Notes: a model not told the origin generated them from the letters alone. A DNA stretch of 50,118 nucleotides from CAIKNB01 sp041658705 (GCA_041658705.1 JBAZZT010000010.1:1-50118), one strand, 5' to 3'. Counted from the first letter of the stretch, positions 14,694-23,640 are shown. Program-made: numbers and translations.

Positions 14694-15374
14694 CTATTTA
14701 TGGAATACACCCAGGAATAATTGCCATGCGACTTTAACCGCATCAAGGTTTTTCTGTCCCTTGGCCAAGGACTCCTGCGTGTAGCGCACTTCGATGGGAA
14801 TTTCTTTCCAGCGCAAATCAGAACGAGTGATCAACCTCAACAGCTCCGAGCAATGGGCGTATCGATCTTGCTTAAAATCCAAACTGCACGCCGCCTTAGC
14901 CGAGAGCGCCCGCAACCCGGACTGCGGATCGGTGAGCTGGCGCGGTATGCCCAGCATGAACAAATTGAACCAGCGGATGCAACGTTGCAGGACGCGCCGC
15001 TTTAACGGCATGCCGACTGGCTTCAAACCCATGAAGCGCGAACCCAAGACGACATCCGCTTCACCTCGAGCCAGCGGTTCGATCAGGCTGGGGATGAAAC
15101 TCGGATCATGTTGGCCGTCCGCATCCAGATGCACGATGATTTCCGCGCCGCGCAACAGCGCCGCTTCGGTGCCGGTCTTGAGCGCCGCCCCTTGTCCGCG
15201 ATTCAAGGCATGGCGCAATGCCAAAGCTCCAGCGCGCTTGGCCGCCTCCGCCGTTCCGTCCGCTGAACCGTCATCGATGACGATTATTTCATCCACAAAA
15301 AGACGGGCCTTTTCGATGACCGATCCAATGCTTTTTTCTTCATTCAGCGCCGGAATAACCGCTATCGTACGCAT
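14694..15374 (-). CDS. GT2 glycosyltransferase, DPM1/polyprenol-phosphate type
   Basis: The protein has 226 residues and a GT-A fold. It has IAVIPALNEEKSIGSVI, DEIIVIDDGSADGTAEAA, NRGQGAALKTG, the metal-binding IIVHLDADGQHDP and VVLGSRFMG. The short C-terminus lacks the extra membrane helices of some members. It probably loads a sugar on to undecaprenyl or another polyprenyl phosphate. The DUF2304 gene follows it, a common pairing, though a repeat family 2 copy lies between. ATG 15374 begins MRTIAVIPALNEE, as usual for the family. Confidence 0.87.
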   Translation of the reverse strand: MRTIAVIPALNEEKSIGSVIEKARLFVDEIIVIDDGSADGTAEAAKRAGALALRHALNRGQGAALKTGTEAALLRGAEIIVHLDADGQHDPSFIPSLIEPLARGEADVVLGSRFMGLKPVGMPLKRRVLQRCIRWFNLFMLGIPRQLTDPQSGLRALSAKAACSLDFKQDRYAHCSELLRLITRSDLRWKEIPIEVRYTQESLAKGQKNLDAVKVAWQLFLGVFHK

Positions 15375-15506
15375 GCCGAGAGCTTACGTTATTCGGGCGT
15401 TTTTGCCAAGAAATAGAGGGTAGACGGTAGCCAAAAATAGACGATAAAACGTGGGGACGCGCGGTGGTGCGCCCATCAGGACGGTAGTTGGTGGGCCAAA
15501 CACCCT

Positions 15507-15602
15507 GTCATCCTGAGCGGAGCGATAGCGAAGTCGAAGGACCTTTATCAGCCATCGGTTCGGGGGTCTCTAATAAAGGTCCTTCGACAAGCTCAGGATG
15601 AC
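15507..15602. repeat. Palindromic repeat family 2, copy in reverse orientation
   Basis: It runs from GTCATCCTGAGCGG to GCTCAGGATGAC; its centre AGCCATCGGTTCGG is the reverse complement of the centre at 14564-14659. Confidence 0.85.
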
Positions 15603-15757
15603 AAAAGATAGGCGCTTGCCGCAAGGCCCGCCAAAGCCGAAACCCAGAGGAAAGTGCGGCGAAGACCCTTCAGCTGCTCTTGTCCTCGGCCGCGGGCCTG
15701 TGCCGCGGCTCCCTCTAAACTCTTCAAAGCCCAGGATTCTGCCTGGGCTTTGTTTTT
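15603..15757 (+). ncRNA. Candidate structured RNA ending in a terminator
   Basis: No protein gene lies here on the plus strand, yet a good terminator (15725-15757) faces this way. Upstream, GCCGCGG (15689-15695) pairs with CCGCGGC (15703-15709). AGAGG (15646-15650) pairs with CCTCT (15712-15716), enclosing that stem. CTTG-CCG-CAAG makes a further small hairpin near 15615. The string GAGGAAAGT resembles the RNase P CR-I start, but the rest of RNase P is absent. The class is unknown, and no promoter is identified because the 5' end abuts repeat family 2. Confidence 0.35.
15725..15757 (+). terminator. Rho-independent terminator, plus strand
   Basis: CAAAGCCCAGG pairs with CCTGGGCTTTG around ATTCTG and is followed by TTTTT. 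On the minus strand the T tract is poor, so it serves the plus strand first, although it also lies just after the last gene of the minus-strand PWG array. Confidence 0.75.
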
Positions 15758-15764
15758 GTTTCGT

Positions 15765-16895
15765 TCAACCTTCTTCCGGCTCTACGAAGCGGTAAAAATC
15801 AGAGGTCTTGTCTGGTTGGAGTTGGCGGATGATGACTTGCTCATCGTCGACCAGCCAATCGGCGACTTTGCCGGAGAATATCTCGACGTTGTCTTTGAAG
15901 ATTTTCGCGGAACCGTCGGGCTGATTGTGCAGGACGAAGACGTGGCCGCCGGAAATTTTCCAATCGGAAGCTTGGCCGAAAAATATCTCTTCGTTGTCTT
16001 TGAAGATTTTATAAGAAGTGCTTCCGGCTTGGCCCTGGATCGTAAAAACGTGGCCGTCGTAGACGTGCCAATGATCGAACGTGCCGGAGAATATCTCGAC
16101 GTCGTCTTTGAGGATTCTGGATGTGCCGTCGGACCGATCTTGTCGGGTGAAGACTTGGCCGTCGAAAACCTTCCATTCGTTAAATCCGCCGGAGAATATC
16201 TCGACGTCGTCTTTGAAGATTTTGTCCGTTCCGTCGCGTTGGGGTTGTCGAGTGAAGACATGCCCGCCGGAAACCCGCCAATCGTGAAATTCGCCGGAGA
16301 AAATCTCGGCGCCGTCTTTGAGGAATCTGAAAGCGTCTCCGGATATATATTGCCGAATGAAGACATGTCCGCCGGAAACCCGCCAATTTAAAACTTCGCC
16401 GGAGAAAATCTCGGCGCCGTCTTTGAGGATTTTGGATGTTTCATCGGGTTGGACTTGTCGGATGAAGACGTGGCCGTTGGAGACATACCAACCATGAAAC
16501 TCATCGCGGAATATCTCGACATCGTCTTTGAGGATCCTGGCTGCGCCGCCGGGTTGGGGTTGTCGGATGAAGATATGACCGTCGGAGATCTTCCAACTGC
16601 CTACTTCGCCCGGTGACTTCAAGATAAACTCCACGTTCTTGATTCGCTTCTTCTCCACCGCAGCCTTAAAAACTTTCAACAAATCCGCCAGCTTCCGCGC
16701 ATCTTTAGCTGATAATTTTTTATTTTCTTTCAGCTCTTCGAAATTTTCCGCGCCGTATTTTGCGTAGATGGTTTTGATCTGCGCCGCCAAGTTGTCCGCA
16801 TACTCCCTGACCGCTATCGGCAAATCTTGCCGCTTGATGTGGGAGGCGGCGAGGTCGGGAGTGGATTGCGCGACTTCGAAGGGATTAGTGCTCAT
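15765..16895 (-). CDS. PWG family protein, eight 35-residue blades (last gene of array)
   Basis: The protein has 376 residues. Residues 1-90 are the shared N-terminal domain (MSTNPFEVAQS, DLPIAVREYADNLAAQIKTI, KLSAKDARKLADLLKVF). Eight blocks of about 35 residues follow, each reading W-x-V-S-x-G-H-V-F-x-R-Q, then a D-G turn, then KIFKDDVEIFSG. The last block ends with SDFYRF. The unit before block 1 (VEFILKSPGEV) resembles the end of a block, so the first and last blades could be completed together, as in closed beta-propellers. Its ATG overlaps the TGA of the upstream paralogue (ATGA). No signal peptide is seen, so it is probably cytoplasmic. Function unknown. Confidence 0.85.
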   Translation of the reverse strand: MSTNPFEVAQSTPDLAASHIKRQDLPIAVREYADNLAAQIKTIYAKYGAENFEELKENKKLSAKDARKLADLLKVFKAAVEKKRIKNVEFILKSPGEVGSWKISDGHIFIRQPQPGGAARILKDDVEIFRDEFHGWYVSNGHVFIRQVQPDETSKILKDGAEIFSGEVLNWRVSGGHVFIRQYISGDAFRFLKDGAEIFSGEFHDWRVSGGHVFTRQPQRDGTDKIFKDDVEIFSGGFNEWKVFDGQVFTRQDRSDGTSRILKDDVEIFSGTFDHWHVYDGHVFTIQGQAGSTSYKIFKDNEEIFFGQASDWKISGGHVFVLHNQPDGSAKIFKDNVEIFSGKVADWLVDDEQVIIRQLQPDKTSDFYRFVEPEEG

Positions 16896-18067
16896 GTTTG
16901 TTCTTCCGGCTCAACCACGCGACAAAAAGCCGCAGAATGGTCGGGTTGATCCTGCTTGATGAACAGGCGGCCCGCGGAGACTCGCCAAGCAACTGCCTTG
17001 CCGGAGAATATCTCGACGTTGTCTTTAGAGATTTTGCACGTGCCGTCAGGCTGGTCCTGTTTGATGAACAAGTGCCCATCAAAGATGGCCCAACCGTTGA
17101 AATGGGAAATGGATCCGGAATATGCTTCTACGCCGTCTTTTAGAATCTTGGAAGTGCTGTTAGGTTGGTATTGCCGGATGAAGAGATGGCCGTCGGAAAC
17201 AAACCAATTATCAACCTTGTCCTCGAATACCTCCGCGCCATCCTTAAAAATTTTGCACAGGCTACCGAATCGGCCTAGCAAGGTGAATAAATGGCCGTCG
17301 GAGACTTGCCAAAAATCAACATCGCCCTTGAATACCTCCGTGCCGTCCTTGAGGATCGTCTTTGCATCATGACCTCGGTGTCGATGGCCGGACTGGTCTG
17401 GCTGGATGAACAGGTGGCCTTCAGTGAAGTTCCAAGAAATATATTTACCAGAGTATGCCTCTACGCCGTCTTTGAGGAGCTTTTTTGTGCCGTCAGGCTG
17501 GTTTTGCATGACGAAGAAGTGGCCTTCGGAAACGTACATTCTGTGAACAAGGCCGAAGAATACCTGTGCGCCATCCTTAAAAATCTTGCATATGCCGCTA
17601 TGCAAGAGCTGGCAGATGAACAAGTGACCCTCGGAGACAAGCATTTCATGAACCTCGTCGGAGAATATCTGTGTGCCGTCCTTGAAGATATTGCTCATTC
17701 CATCGGGTTGGCGTTGCTGGATAAATACATGTCCTTCAGAGACGTCCCAAGCATGAATGTTCTTAGCTTCAAATAAGTATTCAAGGTTTCCCAGTCGTTT
17801 TTTCTCCACCACATCCCTAAAAGCCTTCAACAAATCCGCCAACTTCCGCGCGTCTTGGGCCGATAGCTTTTTGTTTACTCTCAACTCTTCAAAATTCTCT
17901 GCGCCATATTTCGCGTAGATCTCTCTAATCTGCGCCGCCAGATTATCCGCATACTCTCTGACTGCCGTCGGCAAATCCTGCCGTCGGATACCGGAAGTAT
18001 AAGGTAGCCCTTCGACAGGTTCAGGGACTATTTTTCTTTTGGGGATCTCGAAGGGGTTGGTGGACAT
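16892..18067 (-). CDS. PWG family protein, eight blades, most divergent array member
   Basis: The protein has about 391 residues from ATG 18067 (MSTNPFEIPKRK), chosen because all paralogues begin at this point; an ATG eight codons upstream (18091) is possible. It has the shared N-terminal domain carrying the repeat-derived VPEPVEG, then eight blades. Blades 4 and 6 have small insertions (RHRGHD; SHF). Consensus Trp is replaced in blades 2 and 3 (EMLVSEG, RMYVSEG). The C-terminus is VVEPEEQT, and its GGAAGAA codons lie just before the next ATG, acting as a possible embedded ribosome-binding site. It starts 60 bases after the VWA gene. Confidence 0.83.
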   Translation of the reverse strand: MSTNPFEIPKRKIVPEPVEGLPYTSGIRRQDLPTAVREYADNLAAQIREIYAKYGAENFEELRVNKKLSAQDARKLADLLKAFRDVVEKKRLGNLEYLFEAKNIHAWDVSEGHVFIQQRQPDGMSNIFKDGTQIFSDEVHEMLVSEGHLFICQLLHSGICKIFKDGAQVFFGLVHRMYVSEGHFFVMQNQPDGTKKLLKDGVEAYSGKYISWNFTEGHLFIQPDQSGHRHRGHDAKTILKDGTEVFKGDVDFWQVSDGHLFTLLGRFGSLCKIFKDGAEVFEDKVDNWFVSDGHLFIRQYQPNSTSKILKDGVEAYSGSISHFNGWAIFDGHLFIKQDQPDGTCKISKDNVEIFSGKAVAWRVSAGRLFIKQDQPDHSAAFCRVVEPEEQT

Positions 18068-18126
18068 GCTTTTTATTGGGTATGACCCCACGCGTTCTGC
18101 AATCCGTCTGTCATATTCCCGCCAGA

Positions 18127-20307
18127 CTATTCATCTTCCTCTTTTTCCGCCTCTGCAATCTTGACTTTGAGTTTGATTTTGTCGATTTCTTCCGCCAGCA
18201 TGCTCGCGACTTTGGCGGCCAAACTGCCGACATCCTGGACGTGCGTCCCGTTTTTTCCCCAAATGTTGTTGAAGATTATCTGTTCTTCTTCATCCGGCGT
18301 TCCGATTTGGAGGCCGCGGGTAATGACGCCTTTGGCGGTCAATTTATCAACCAAAAATTTACTGGCCTGCGCGGTATTGCTGCCGCCGTCCGTGATCTCG
18401 AACAACATTTCCATGGCCCTGCCTTTTTCGAGTTCTTGCGCATACTTCGAGTCGACAGCGTTGTTGATTTTAGCCAGAGGGACGGCGTCGAACGTGCTGC
18501 CCCAGTCGTTATTAATCTTTGAGAAGGCACCGAAGCGTTCGGCCATTTCATTTTGCAGGCTGGTTTTTTCATGGGCAAAACCCTTGACCACTTCTGTTTT
18601 GTCTGCGCTGCCGAACATGCGGATCTCGGTGTCGACGACGAAAGGTTCGGTCAACCGGTATTGCAGGTTGACAGATTCCTGGAACGCACCCAGTGCTTCC
18701 AGGAAAAATACGCTCAAGCGCTTGAGCGCATCGATGCGATCCGGGATCATGGAACCCGAACCGTCCAGCACCAAGCGCACCCGGATGCGCGTCGGATAGA
18801 GCACGAAGCGGCGGATGAAATCCTGCTGATCGTAGACGTCGAGTTTTTCCCACGGGATGATGCTGGCCTTGCCGCTGACCAGTTCCGGACCGTATTTTCT
18901 GACCAACTGATCGACGTTGAGTCGGCCTCGCTTGAATCCGCTGTACCATTCCTTTTTGGCCGCCGGTTCGATGGACTGCATGAAGGCCTCGAAAACCTGG
19001 GAGAGTTGCTTGAGATATGGCTTCACTTCAGCTTGATATCTCCGATACTCTTTAGCGGCCTCCGGCGGGACGTTCATCTTTTTGCACAAATCATCGTCGC
19101 TCTGCTCTTGTGCGTCATGCGCCCTGTCTTCCGGACTTTTAGCTTTGGCTTTTTTCTCTGCAGCTTCTTTTTCTCCGGCCTTCTTTTTGCCGGCGATGTA
19201 TCTTTTGACGTCTTCGGGACCCAATCCCTGTCCCGGTCCGGGATTGGGCGTCGCCCATGGATTCATATCGAAATCCGCTTCATCTCCAGACTCCCCTTCG
19301 TCACCCTCTTCCGGCTCGTCTTCCGGTTCTTCCGGCGGTTTGGGCGGGGGCATGGTCTCCAAATCATGCAAGAATAACTTCACGAATTCCGGCTCCACCA
19401 GGCGGCGGATCTGTTGGTAGCGCCAACTGGCTTTTTTGGTCGCGGGATTACCCGGGTTGGTTATCCGTTCGAGGACTTCGCGGGAAAAATCGAAGCCCAA
19501 CTTGCGCGCCATCGCGTCCGAAAACGACTCGTGGATTTCCTTCACCTCAGGCGCCACCAAGACAGCCTGATCAGGCACCATGTACTGGCGCAACAGCGCG
19601 TCCGCCAACTGATAAGATTTGGGCAAAGCGGCAAAATCCACGGCTTCTTCCGGCGCCGGCGGCTTGCCGATTTTAAGCGGACTGGTCGGGAACAGAAAGT
19701 CACGATACAGCCGCGAGACTTCTTCTTGCTTCGATCCGCGCGACGAGAACATGGCGACGCGCTGTCCCAGGCGGCGGTTGACGTAGATGTCGTCCAAGGC
19801 GTTATAGACTTGTCGATGCAAAGTCTTGAACACAAAAATCTCGGCTCCCGACATGGTCCGACCGTCTTTATCTACTTTGATTTGTTCGGAAAAACGCGCG
19901 GGCACGGGGACGCCGGTCTTCTCGGCTCTTTTGGCCAGGCTCTCCATGACCTGCGGCGCCAGCTCCCGGGCGCGCTTTTCGATATACCTGAAATTCGCCA
20001 GCATGCCTTCCGGATCTTCCTGCAGATCCAGATAGTGAGCTAATTCGTGACAGGTCGACCAGATGATTTGGGCTTCGGACTCGCCGCGTTTGGCCTGGTC
20101 CTTGAAATCCTTGAGCGCCAAGGTTATCTCGCGCTTTTCATAATTGATCTGGAAACCTTTGCCTATCTTAAAAGTCAAACTTCGATCCTGCACCAAAGCA
20201 TGGAACAGATCCTTGAATCTTTCCAAAAAGCGCTCGGCCTCCTGCCGGTATGATTTTTTCTCAAACGCCGCTGGCGCAGCAGGCGGTCGACTTTCGAATT
20301 TTGCCAT
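18127..20307 (-). CDS. HExxH metallopeptidase-like region fused to a VWA domain
   Basis: The protein has 726 residues. Residues 80-100 contain IIWSTCHELAHYLDLQ, an HExxH zinc motif (87-91), with LDDIYVNRRL further on. Residues 320-410 form an acidic and charged linker (EEPEDEPEEGDEGESGDEAD). The C-terminal VWA domain has an intact MIDAS: DGSGS (515-519), GSTFDA and ITDG, so it should bind a divalent ion and a partner protein. This order (putative peptidase, then VWA) is that of the DUF2201/COG3864-type proteins, which pair with MoxR-like ATPases, as here: the ATPase gene ends 16 bases upstream, and GGAAAGC precedes the start. The likely role is ATPase-assisted remodelling or cleavage of a target; this is inferred. 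Confidence 0.82.
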   Translation of the reverse strand: MAKFESRPPAAPAAFEKKSYRQEAERFLERFKDLFHALVQDRSLTFKIGKGFQINYEKREITLALKDFKDQAKRGESEAQIIWSTCHELAHYLDLQEDPEGMLANFRYIEKRARELAPQVMESLAKRAEKTGVPVPARFSEQIKVDKDGRTMSGAEIFVFKTLHRQVYNALDDIYVNRRLGQRVAMFSSRGSKQEEVSRLYRDFLFPTSPLKIGKPPAPEEAVDFAALPKSYQLADALLRQYMVPDQAVLVAPEVKEIHESFSDAMARKLGFDFSREVLERITNPGNPATKKASWRYQQIRRLVEPEFVKLFLHDLETMPPPKPPEEPEDEPEEGDEGESGDEADFDMNPWATPNPGPGQGLGPEDVKRYIAGKKKAGEKEAAEKKAKAKSPEDRAHDAQEQSDDDLCKKMNVPPEAAKEYRRYQAEVKPYLKQLSQVFEAFMQSIEPAAKKEWYSGFKRGRLNVDQLVRKYGPELVSGKASIIPWEKLDVYDQQDFIRRFVLYPTRIRVRLVLDGSGSMIPDRIDALKRLSVFFLEALGAFQESVNLQYRLTEPFVVDTEIRMFGSADKTEVVKGFAHEKTSLQNEMAERFGAFSKINNDWGSTFDAVPLAKINNAVDSKYAQELEKGRAMEMLFEITDGGSNTAQASKFLVDKLTAKGVITRGLQIGTPDEEEQIIFNNIWGKNGTHVQDVGSLAAKVASMLAEEIDKIKLKVKIAEAEKEEDE

Positions 20308-20323
20308 AGAGCTTTCCGATCGG

Positions 20324-22540
20324 TTACAGGCTGCACTCGTCGCGGATTTCTCGGTCCATGGCGCCCCAAGTCACGGCAGCTTCGTCCAAGGCCCTGATCC
20401 TCTCCAATTCATCCATCTCGTCTACCTGTTCCCCGACCTCGACGCTCGGAGCTTCTTCGGCCAATACAAACGAGCGCTCCGGCGCCGGGCCGAACAACAG
20501 CTCGATAGTCTGCGCTGCGGATAAGCTAGTCACCTTGGCGGATTTCGAATCTTTTTTGATTTTCTTGAGATCCAAGCGCAAGAGCTCCTGCACGTTGCCG
20601 CCCGCAGCCGGCCAACCTTCGCCGGTCGGGAAAAAATCGCCCATGACCTGAAGTTTGTTGTACAGATATGACATCTCTTCCGGTCGCGCCGAGGAACGTA
20701 TGACGTATTGCTCAAAAAGATAGACGTCCAAAGGCAGCTTGAAGCCTTCTTGCGTCCAAGCGTCCAGGATGCGCAGCAGGTGGCGGATCGAGAGCACGTT
20801 CTCTTTGAGCACCTTGTTCGGGTTGACTTGCGAACCGTTGACCGTCGCCTCCCAAGCGCTGCCCAGATCCACGCCGGAAAAAATATCCTGGATGCCGCGC
20901 GCCACCCGCGCCAAATCCACCAACTTATCCTTTGCCTTCTCGGGCAAAGTCAAGACCATGTTGTTGTCGAGCAAACGCGTGGCCAACATGGCGAAGAGCT
21001 CGTTGTTGCGGCGTTGTTGGCGCTGTTCCTCCGCCGGCAAGCCAGCTGCTTCGATGTCCAAGGATTGCGGCAGGTAATCGTAATGGATGGTGCCGAAGCG
21101 CGAGAGCAAAGCCGCATCCAGTTGCTGACGTCCGGGATAGAGCAGCCCGTCCTCTGGTTTATAGTTGCCGGTCGCGATGACGCAAAAACCTTCCTTGACC
21201 ACGAAGCCCTCCATGCCCGGAAAAGGCGGGTTCACCCTATCCCCCGGATGCAGGGTAAGATAATCGTTAAGCATGATGAGCACGTGATGCGGAATGGCGT
21301 TCATCTCGTCGATGATGAGCGGACGACCTTCCCGCATAGCCTGCAACATCGGTCCCAGCACGTACTTGGTCTGCAATGGAGTACGGAAGCTTTCCTGATA
21401 GGCATCGCGGAAAATACGATAGGTCTCGGCTTCGAATTTTTTCGGGTTTTCGTCGGCCTCGATCAAGTCCGCAATCTTGGCCCGATGCTTTTTCCAAGCT
21501 TCGGCGACGATGGTGGTCTGCGCTTCGGGCGTGGGTGCTTGGCCGGGTTGGATCTCGCGCCCGCCTAAAAATACATCTCCCTCGATGCCGCGGAAACCGC
21601 TGACCAACAACGGTTCGCGCTGGCGTTCCCGGTCGGCCAACCAAGCTTCACGCTCTTTTGAGTCGGACGGTTCCGGATTTTCGCGCAGCCAGCGTTTGAC
21701 GTGCGGTTTGCACAATTTTGTGCGCACGACATGCTTGGCCAGCTCGGTCTTGCCGGCGCCTAATTCGCCATGCACGAACACCGGCGAACCGGCCGCTATC
21801 ATCTCGGTGATTTTTTCTATCTTATCCGTCACGTAAGGCGTCTCCACGATCTTGCCCTGGGAATCGTAAGCATCCTTCATCTGACGCAACTCTTGGAACC
21901 TGACGATGTAATACGCTTCCGGATGCGAGTTGAGGAACTCCTCCCTTTCGGCTTTCAGCCCATCGGTTTCGGCGCGCTGGCTTTTGACGGCTAAACAAAA
22001 ATCCTCATCTTGAGAACCGTCCTGCAAGAGTTCATCCAAAGCCTCTTCCATGTCTTTGATTTCCGCGGCCCCTTCGGCGAGGCGCATTTCCGCGCTGGCC
22101 CACTCCTTCAACCTGAAAGCATAATGACTTTTCAAGCCGAGCTGTTCTGCCGAAACCTCGGCGCCGCCCGTCAGACCTTCCATGGCCCCGTAATTGGCGC
22201 AAGCGTTGACGAAAGCTGCGCGCAAACGCTGCCGTATCGCGATTTCTTTGATTCTGCGCTTAGGTTCGTCCTCCAAACCCTCATACGCCTTATCCCAATC
22301 GATCAAATCATCGATTTTGGCGCCGTCCATGACCTCCGTCGCCATTTCCTGCAAAGTATATCTGCCCGGCTTTTCCTCGCCCTCGATCTTCGGTTTTTTG
22401 GCGATGAGCGCTCGGTTATCAGCTAAAAAATTCTTGAGCTTGAGGCGTAAATGCTGCAGCTCAAGGGTACGCTCATCTAAATCCTTGATTTCCCCCATTT
22501 TCTCGGGAGAAATAGGCGTGGATATGAATTTTTCGGACAT
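20324..22540 (-). CDS. MoxR-like AAA+ ATPase with long N-terminal extension
   Basis: The protein has 738 residues. Walker A GELGAGKT is at 258-265, Walker B LIIDE at 408-412, sensor 1 VIATGN at 454-459 and the LSRFG arginine-finger region at 479-483. This fits the MoxR/AAA_5 group. The first 250 residues are helical and charged, with coiled-coil-like segments (LDERTLELQHLRLKLKNFLA), making the protein about twice normal MoxR length. A 60-residue insertion (KREAWLADRERQREPLLVSG and after) lies between Walker A and B. It is followed by the VWA/metallopeptidase gene, the classic MoxR partner arrangement, and is flanked on both sides by PWG genes. Confidence 0.88.
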   Translation of the reverse strand: MSEKFISTPISPEKMGEIKDLDERTLELQHLRLKLKNFLADNRALIAKKPKIEGEEKPGRYTLQEMATEVMDGAKIDDLIDWDKAYEGLEDEPKRRIKEIAIRQRLRAAFVNACANYGAMEGLTGGAEVSAEQLGLKSHYAFRLKEWASAEMRLAEGAAEIKDMEEALDELLQDGSQDEDFCLAVKSQRAETDGLKAEREEFLNSHPEAYYIVRFQELRQMKDAYDSQGKIVETPYVTDKIEKITEMIAAGSPVFVHGELGAGKTELAKHVVRTKLCKPHVKRWLRENPEPSDSKEREAWLADRERQREPLLVSGFRGIEGDVFLGGREIQPGQAPTPEAQTTIVAEAWKKHRAKIADLIEADENPKKFEAETYRIFRDAYQESFRTPLQTKYVLGPMLQAMREGRPLIIDEMNAIPHHVLIMLNDYLTLHPGDRVNPPFPGMEGFVVKEGFCVIATGNYKPEDGLLYPGRQQLDAALLSRFGTIHYDYLPQSLDIEAAGLPAEEQRQQRRNNELFAMLATRLLDNNMVLTLPEKAKDKLVDLARVARGIQDIFSGVDLGSAWEATVNGSQVNPNKVLKENVLSIRHLLRILDAWTQEGFKLPLDVYLFEQYVIRSSARPEEMSYLYNKLQVMGDFFPTGEGWPAAGGNVQELLRLDLKKIKKDSKSAKVTSLSAAQTIELLFGPAPERSFVLAEEAPSVEVGEQVDEMDELERIRALDEAAVTWGAMDREIRDECSL

Positions 22541-22556
22541 ATTTTTAAGTGGCTAT

Positions 22557-22585
22557 ATTTTAAACCATTTCAGCATATTTTGCAC
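22557..22585 (-). promoter_or_regulatory. Possible internal promoter for the MoxR-VWA genes
   Basis: The 55 bases before the MoxR ATG are strongly AT-rich, unlike the surrounding genes. TAAAAT (22562-22557) is 17 bases from GTGCAA (22585-22580), a weak -35 box. Confidence 0.3.
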
Positions 22586-22595
22586 ATTTTTTCAA

Positions 22596-22624
22596 GTAGG
22601 GGCGACCCAGCGGGTCGCCCCTAC
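22596..22624. repeat. Perfect palindrome overlapping a PWG stop codon
   Basis: GTAGGGGCGACCC-AGC-GGGTCGCCCCTAC is a 13-base-pair perfect hairpin. The stop codon of the PWG gene at 22621 lies in its last bases. It lacks a T tract on the minus strand, so it is more likely an attenuator, an RNA-stabilising stem or a REP-type repeat than a true terminator. Similar palindromes occur as dispersed repeats in many bacteria. Confidence 0.7.
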
Positions 22625-23640
22625 GAATCTACCGATTTAATTAAGCGGTAAAAATCCGAGGAACCATCTGGCCGGTCAAAGCGGATAAAAGCGCTACCTG
22701 CGGACGATTGCCAACTATTGAGCTTGCCGGAGAATATCTCAACGCCATCTCTGATGATCTTAGATGCACCGTCGGGTTGATTTTTTTGGATAAAGAGATG
22801 ACCGTCGGAGACTTCCCAATAATCAACCACCCCGGAAAAAATCTCGGCTTCGTCTTCAAGGATCTTGTACGTGCCGTCGGATTGGAGTCGCTCCATGTAA
22901 ACGTGGCCGCCGGAAACTAGCCAAAGGCTGGTATCACCTAAAGATATTTCGCCATTATCCGTGACGACCATACGCGACCCGTCGGCTCTCCTCCGCTCGA
23001 AATAGATGCGGTTTTCTGATGCTTGCCAACTGTAGTTTCTGCCGGAGTATATCTCGACGCCGTCTTTGAAAATCTTGATTTCACCGTTGAGCTGTTCTTC
23101 CTCGATAAAAGCGTGACCGTTGGAAACATACCAAAAATTAACTTGGCCGGAGAAAATCTCGACGTTGTCTTTGAGGATTTTGTCCGCGGCAGGTCGTTTT
23201 CGCTGGATAAACAGGTGGCCGCCGGAGACTAGCCACGCGCCATCTACTTTGCCGGAAAAAATCTCGTCAGTACCATTAAAAATCTTTGATTCATCCTCGG
23301 ATTGTCTTTGCCCGATGTAGATTGAACCGTCAGAGGATATCCAGTTATCAACTCGGCCCGGGAAATTGAACAGGAACTCACCGTGCTCGATGCGCTTTTT
23401 CTCCACTGCTTCATTCAACGCTTTAAACAAATTCGCCACCTTCCGCGCATCTTGGGCTGAAACTTTTTTGACCTCCTTCAGCTCCTCAAGATTCTTGGCG
23501 CCGTACTTGGCGTAGATGATTTTTATCTGCGCCACTAAATTATCCACATACTCCCTCACCGCCGTCAGCAAATCCTGCCGACGGATGTGGGAGGCGGCGA
23601 GATCGGAGCTTTGGGGAACTTCAAATGGATTGGCGCTCAT
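22621..23640 (-). CDS. PWG family protein, seven blades (fourth gene of array)
   Basis: The protein has 339 residues: the N-terminal domain (MSANPFEVPQS, LLTAVREYVDNLVAQIKII, KVSAQDARKVANLFKAL), then seven blades. Blade 4 is atypical (SWQASENRIYFERRRADGS, then VVTDNGEISLGDTS) and is nearly the same as blade 4 of the first array gene (25747-26793); blades 3 and 5 are also very close between the two. This points to recent duplication or gene conversion. The C-terminus is SSDFYRLIKSVDS. Its ATG overlaps the preceding TGA (ATGA). Confidence 0.85.
   Translation of the reverse strand: MSANPFEVPQSSDLAASHIRRQDLLTAVREYVDNLVAQIKIIYAKYGAKNLEELKEVKKVSAQDARKVANLFKALNEAVEKKRIEHGEFLFNFPGRVDNWISSDGSIYIGQRQSEDESKIFNGTDEIFSGKVDGAWLVSGGHLFIQRKRPAADKILKDNVEIFSGQVNFWYVSNGHAFIEEEQLNGEIKIFKDGVEIYSGRNYSWQASENRIYFERRRADGSRMVVTDNGEISLGDTSLWLVSGGHVYMERLQSDGTYKILEDEAEIFSGVVDYWEVSDGHLFIQKNQPDGASKIIRDGVEIFSGKLNSWQSSAGSAFIRFDRPDGSSDFYRLIKSVDS

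Noticed and set aside
15646..15720. GAGGAAAGT string as a possible RNase P RNA
   Set aside because: Only the short CR-I-like string matches. The remaining conserved regions and the usual length of 300-400 bases are missing.
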